Source: Mesorhizobium sp. (GTDB lineage Bacteria > Pseudomonadota > Alphaproteobacteria > Rhizobiales > Rhizobiaceae). From it: a DNA stretch of 64,000 bases. This document shows positions 62,534 to 64,000 of the stretch, in pieces (position 1 is the stretch's first letter; the number at the start of each line of letters is the position of its first letter). The notes under the pieces are model-generated. The model saw only the letters and a program-made list of their open reading frames with translations. It was not told the DNA's origin and made no database searches. The position numbers were made by a program, and so were the translations under genes. The DNA lies in contig SAQG01000012.1 in assembly GCA_004020315.1 (NCBI GenBank), positions 62,001 through 126,000 of the forward strand. Reading direction: 5' to 3'.

Positions 62534-62932
62534 TCAACGTGCCACGACGCTGATGCTGATGCTGTTTTCATCGAGATCGATACGCAGATGCGTTGCCGAT
62601 GGCCGGGCATCCGCGAGGGCAAGGATTTTTTCGGCGGCAAGGAATTCGATGCCGTCATCGCCGCCGAAATAGCGCCGCTTGTATTCCCACCAGTCAGAAT
62701 TGCTGCCGGGATTGCATTCGCCGGCATAGCAGACCATCGGTTTGCCTCCGTCCGAAAGCTTGCCGTTCGAGAGCACATAAACCCCTTGGTCGCCAACCAG
62801 CCAAAGACCGGGTTTTTCATCCTTGCCTGGCGCCAGGCCGTAATGGGGATTGCGGAAGCCGCCATTGGCGGCGGCATCCGCCTCGCCACGCGCAATGACA
62901 GCGCGCACCGCGGAAAGCGGGAACGTGAACAT
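62534..62932 (-). CDS. DUF3085 family protein
   Basis: 132 residues from the ATG at 62932. 'MFTFPLSAVRAVIARGEADA', 'YGLAPGKDEKPGLWLVGDQG' and 'CNPGSNSDWWEYKRRYFGGD' are characteristic of DUF3085. A soluble small protein of unknown role carried by plasmids. It is convergent with the DUF1173 gene. Confidence 0.85.
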   Translation of the reverse strand: MFTFPLSAVRAVIARGEADAAANGGFRNPHYGLAPGKDEKPGLWLVGDQGVYVLSNGKLSDGGKPMVCYAGECNPGSNSDWWEYKRRYFGGDDGIEFLAAEKILALADARPSATHLRIDLDENSISISVVAR

Positions 62933-63094
62933 GGTTTTCTCCTGAACTTGAGAGGGCTTCGCCATGATCGGTCAAAGCGACGACAAAGCCGGTTGGATGA
63001 ATTTGGCAGTGGTCAGAAGTTATCGGTTCCAGTGGACGACGTTGGACGGACCGCCACAGGCCTTGTGCCGGGCACGATCGATCACGAACGGGTA

Positions 63095-63691
63095 TCACGC
63101 GCCGGTGGACGGCTTTCCCGTGCGCAGCTTCTCTTCGATTTCTTCATCCGTCAGATCTTCCAGGAGCTTCAGGACGGTGCCATGGTCGCCTGCGTTGACG
63201 AGGATGGTGCGCTTGCCGCGATGCTCGGCCGGCCAGGCGCCTGGGTCGGCGGAGCCAGCGGTGCCACGAAAATCGGGATGGGTACCGGCCCAGATTGCCC
63301 CGAGCTTCTGTTCCCGCGTCATGGTCTCCGGCAGCTGGCTCTCGCAGGCGATGATGGCTTCGCGCATCGCGTGGGGGCTTTGGGGATCAGAGAGGTCGCA
63401 AAACCCGGTGAACCATCGCCGCCGGCCGCGAATGGTGATTTCGAAAAAGACGCTGGTGATATAGCCGGCCTTGAACTCCGACATCCCGAACATGCCGGCT
63501 CTAACGAAGAGCGGCGGCAGGATATCGAGCATGAAGTGATATTCACTCGCCTCGATCTCGAACCACTGGGAGGCGTAGGCCTTGCCCGAGATACGATCCT
63601 CGGGCGGTGCTGCCTGGTCGCGATTAAACAGCGCAAACATCTGTTCGCGCGTTGCGACATTTTCAAAAATCTTTCTGAAGGACGCAGGCAT
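63095..63691 (-). CDS. DUF1419 family protein
   Basis: 198 residues from the ATG at 63691, with AAGGAG-like sequence upstream. 'REQMFALFNRDQAAPPEDRI', 'WFEIEASEYHFMLDILPPLF' and 'FTGFCDLSDPQSPHAMREAI' match DUF1419, another plasmid-borne family without known function. Same direction as the DUF3085 gene, 162 bp away. Confidence 0.85.
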   Translation of the reverse strand: MPASFRKIFENVATREQMFALFNRDQAAPPEDRISGKAYASQWFEIEASEYHFMLDILPPLFVRAGMFGMSEFKAGYITSVFFEITIRGRRRWFTGFCDLSDPQSPHAMREAIIACESQLPETMTREQKLGAIWAGTHPDFRGTAGSADPGAWPAEHRGKRTILVNAGDHGTVLKLLEDLTDEEIEEKLRTGKPSTGA

Positions 63692-63810
63692 AGGAAGCTC
63701 CTTTCGGGCATGGCGAAGGCGCCGTTGGAGCGGCGTTCGCAGTTCTTCATGGTGAGGAGGGGTGTGGAGACGCCTCGGGCAGCGGCGAGACGTCCAGAAA
63801 CGAAAGAGGG

Positions 63811-64000
63811 TTAGGCTGCTCGCGGTACGGCTGATGTCGAAGAACTTCCAACGCCGCTGATTGCGTGAACGAGCGCTGCGAGCGCGGGAATGTCGTCGAG
63901 TAACGTGAGATCGGCCAGGTGATTGGGGCCGCCGGTGTAGTCCTGGCGACCCTTGCAGGTCCGGATCAGGATTCCGTGTCCAGAGGCAAGACCGAACTGG
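63811..64000 (-). CDS. C-terminal part of a hypothetical protein (continues outside window)
   Basis: 62 codons before a TAA at 63811. They include 'GILIRTCKGRQDYTGGPNHL' and 'ADLTLLDDIPALAALVHAIS', a pattern I have seen at the end of large plasmid-borne hypothetical proteins (possibly DUF7007-like). The start is beyond the window edge. Codon use agrees with the neighbouring plasmid genes. Confidence 0.6.
   Translation of the reverse strand, partial: QFGLASGHGILIRTCKGRQDYTGGPNHLADLTLLDDIPALAALVHAISGVGSSSTSAVPRAA

Overview
The window looks like accessory DNA of an alphaproteobacterium of the order Hyphomicrobiales (Rhizobiales). A Mesorhizobium/Phyllobacteriaceae-type host is my best guess, from high GC, rhizobial ABC uptake systems, a VirB/VirD4 conjugation system, the DUF736/DUF1173/DUF2493/DUF3085/strawberry-notch gene set, and a rhizobial intergenic palindrome at 55132-55178. 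No replication gene or integrase is visible, so plasmid versus integrative conjugative element cannot be decided here.

Region 1 (1-20 kb), nutrient and sulfur scavenging, nearly all on the minus strand. After a partial MFS exporter and a decayed general amino-acid permease (aapQ/aapM remnants) comes a unit at 3.0-12.2 kb: two paralogous amino-acid-type binding proteins, a fused permease-ATPase, an acetyltransferase, an M20 deacylase and flavin-dependent (LLM) monooxygenases. This set parallels the Bacillus subtilis ytm/snd pathway that imports, acetylates, oxidatively cleaves and deacetylates S-substituted cysteines. A graveyard follows (12.2-13.1 kb: LLM, DUF3088, OsmC and trans-sulfuration enzyme fragments). 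Then comes an ssu/tau-like sulfonate or sulfur-ester cluster (13.2-19.9 kb: ATPase, two permeases, binding protein, TauD-type dioxygenase, LLM monooxygenase, FMN reductase).

Region 2 (20-22.3 kb) is a border of remnants: an ArdC-like start, a truncated DNA-binding protein and a TrbI C-terminus.

Region 3 (22.3-43.3 kb) is the mating machine. A tandem-HTH regulator and several small exported proteins surround a virB1-virB11/virD4 operon. A shared 14-bp operator-like sequence (TTGACACTTTACTA and variants) lies before three transcription units, including a perfect inverted pair before virB1. A two-component operon carrying an FkbM methyltransferase sits beside it. A TacAT-like toxin-antitoxin pair closes the region.

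Region 4 (43.5-48 kb) is DNA processing: a MOBP relaxase, a MobC-like protein, an oriT (12-bp inverted repeat followed by TATCCTG), a 378-bp tandem duplication that begins inside the nic sequence, and a VirC1/VirC2-like pair.

Region 5 (48-64 kb), by the predicted nic polarity, is the leading region that enters the recipient first. It carries DUF736, SLOG, RES-Xre, TacAT, DUF2493, a Toprim primase-like protein, a 1480-residue methyltransferase/strawberry-notch helicase, DUF1173, DUF3085 and DUF1419. Most are on the minus strand, so the incoming strand would be their template, and three large palindromes lie among them. My main hypothesis is that this is an establishment or anti-defence region that could be expressed from single-stranded DNA.
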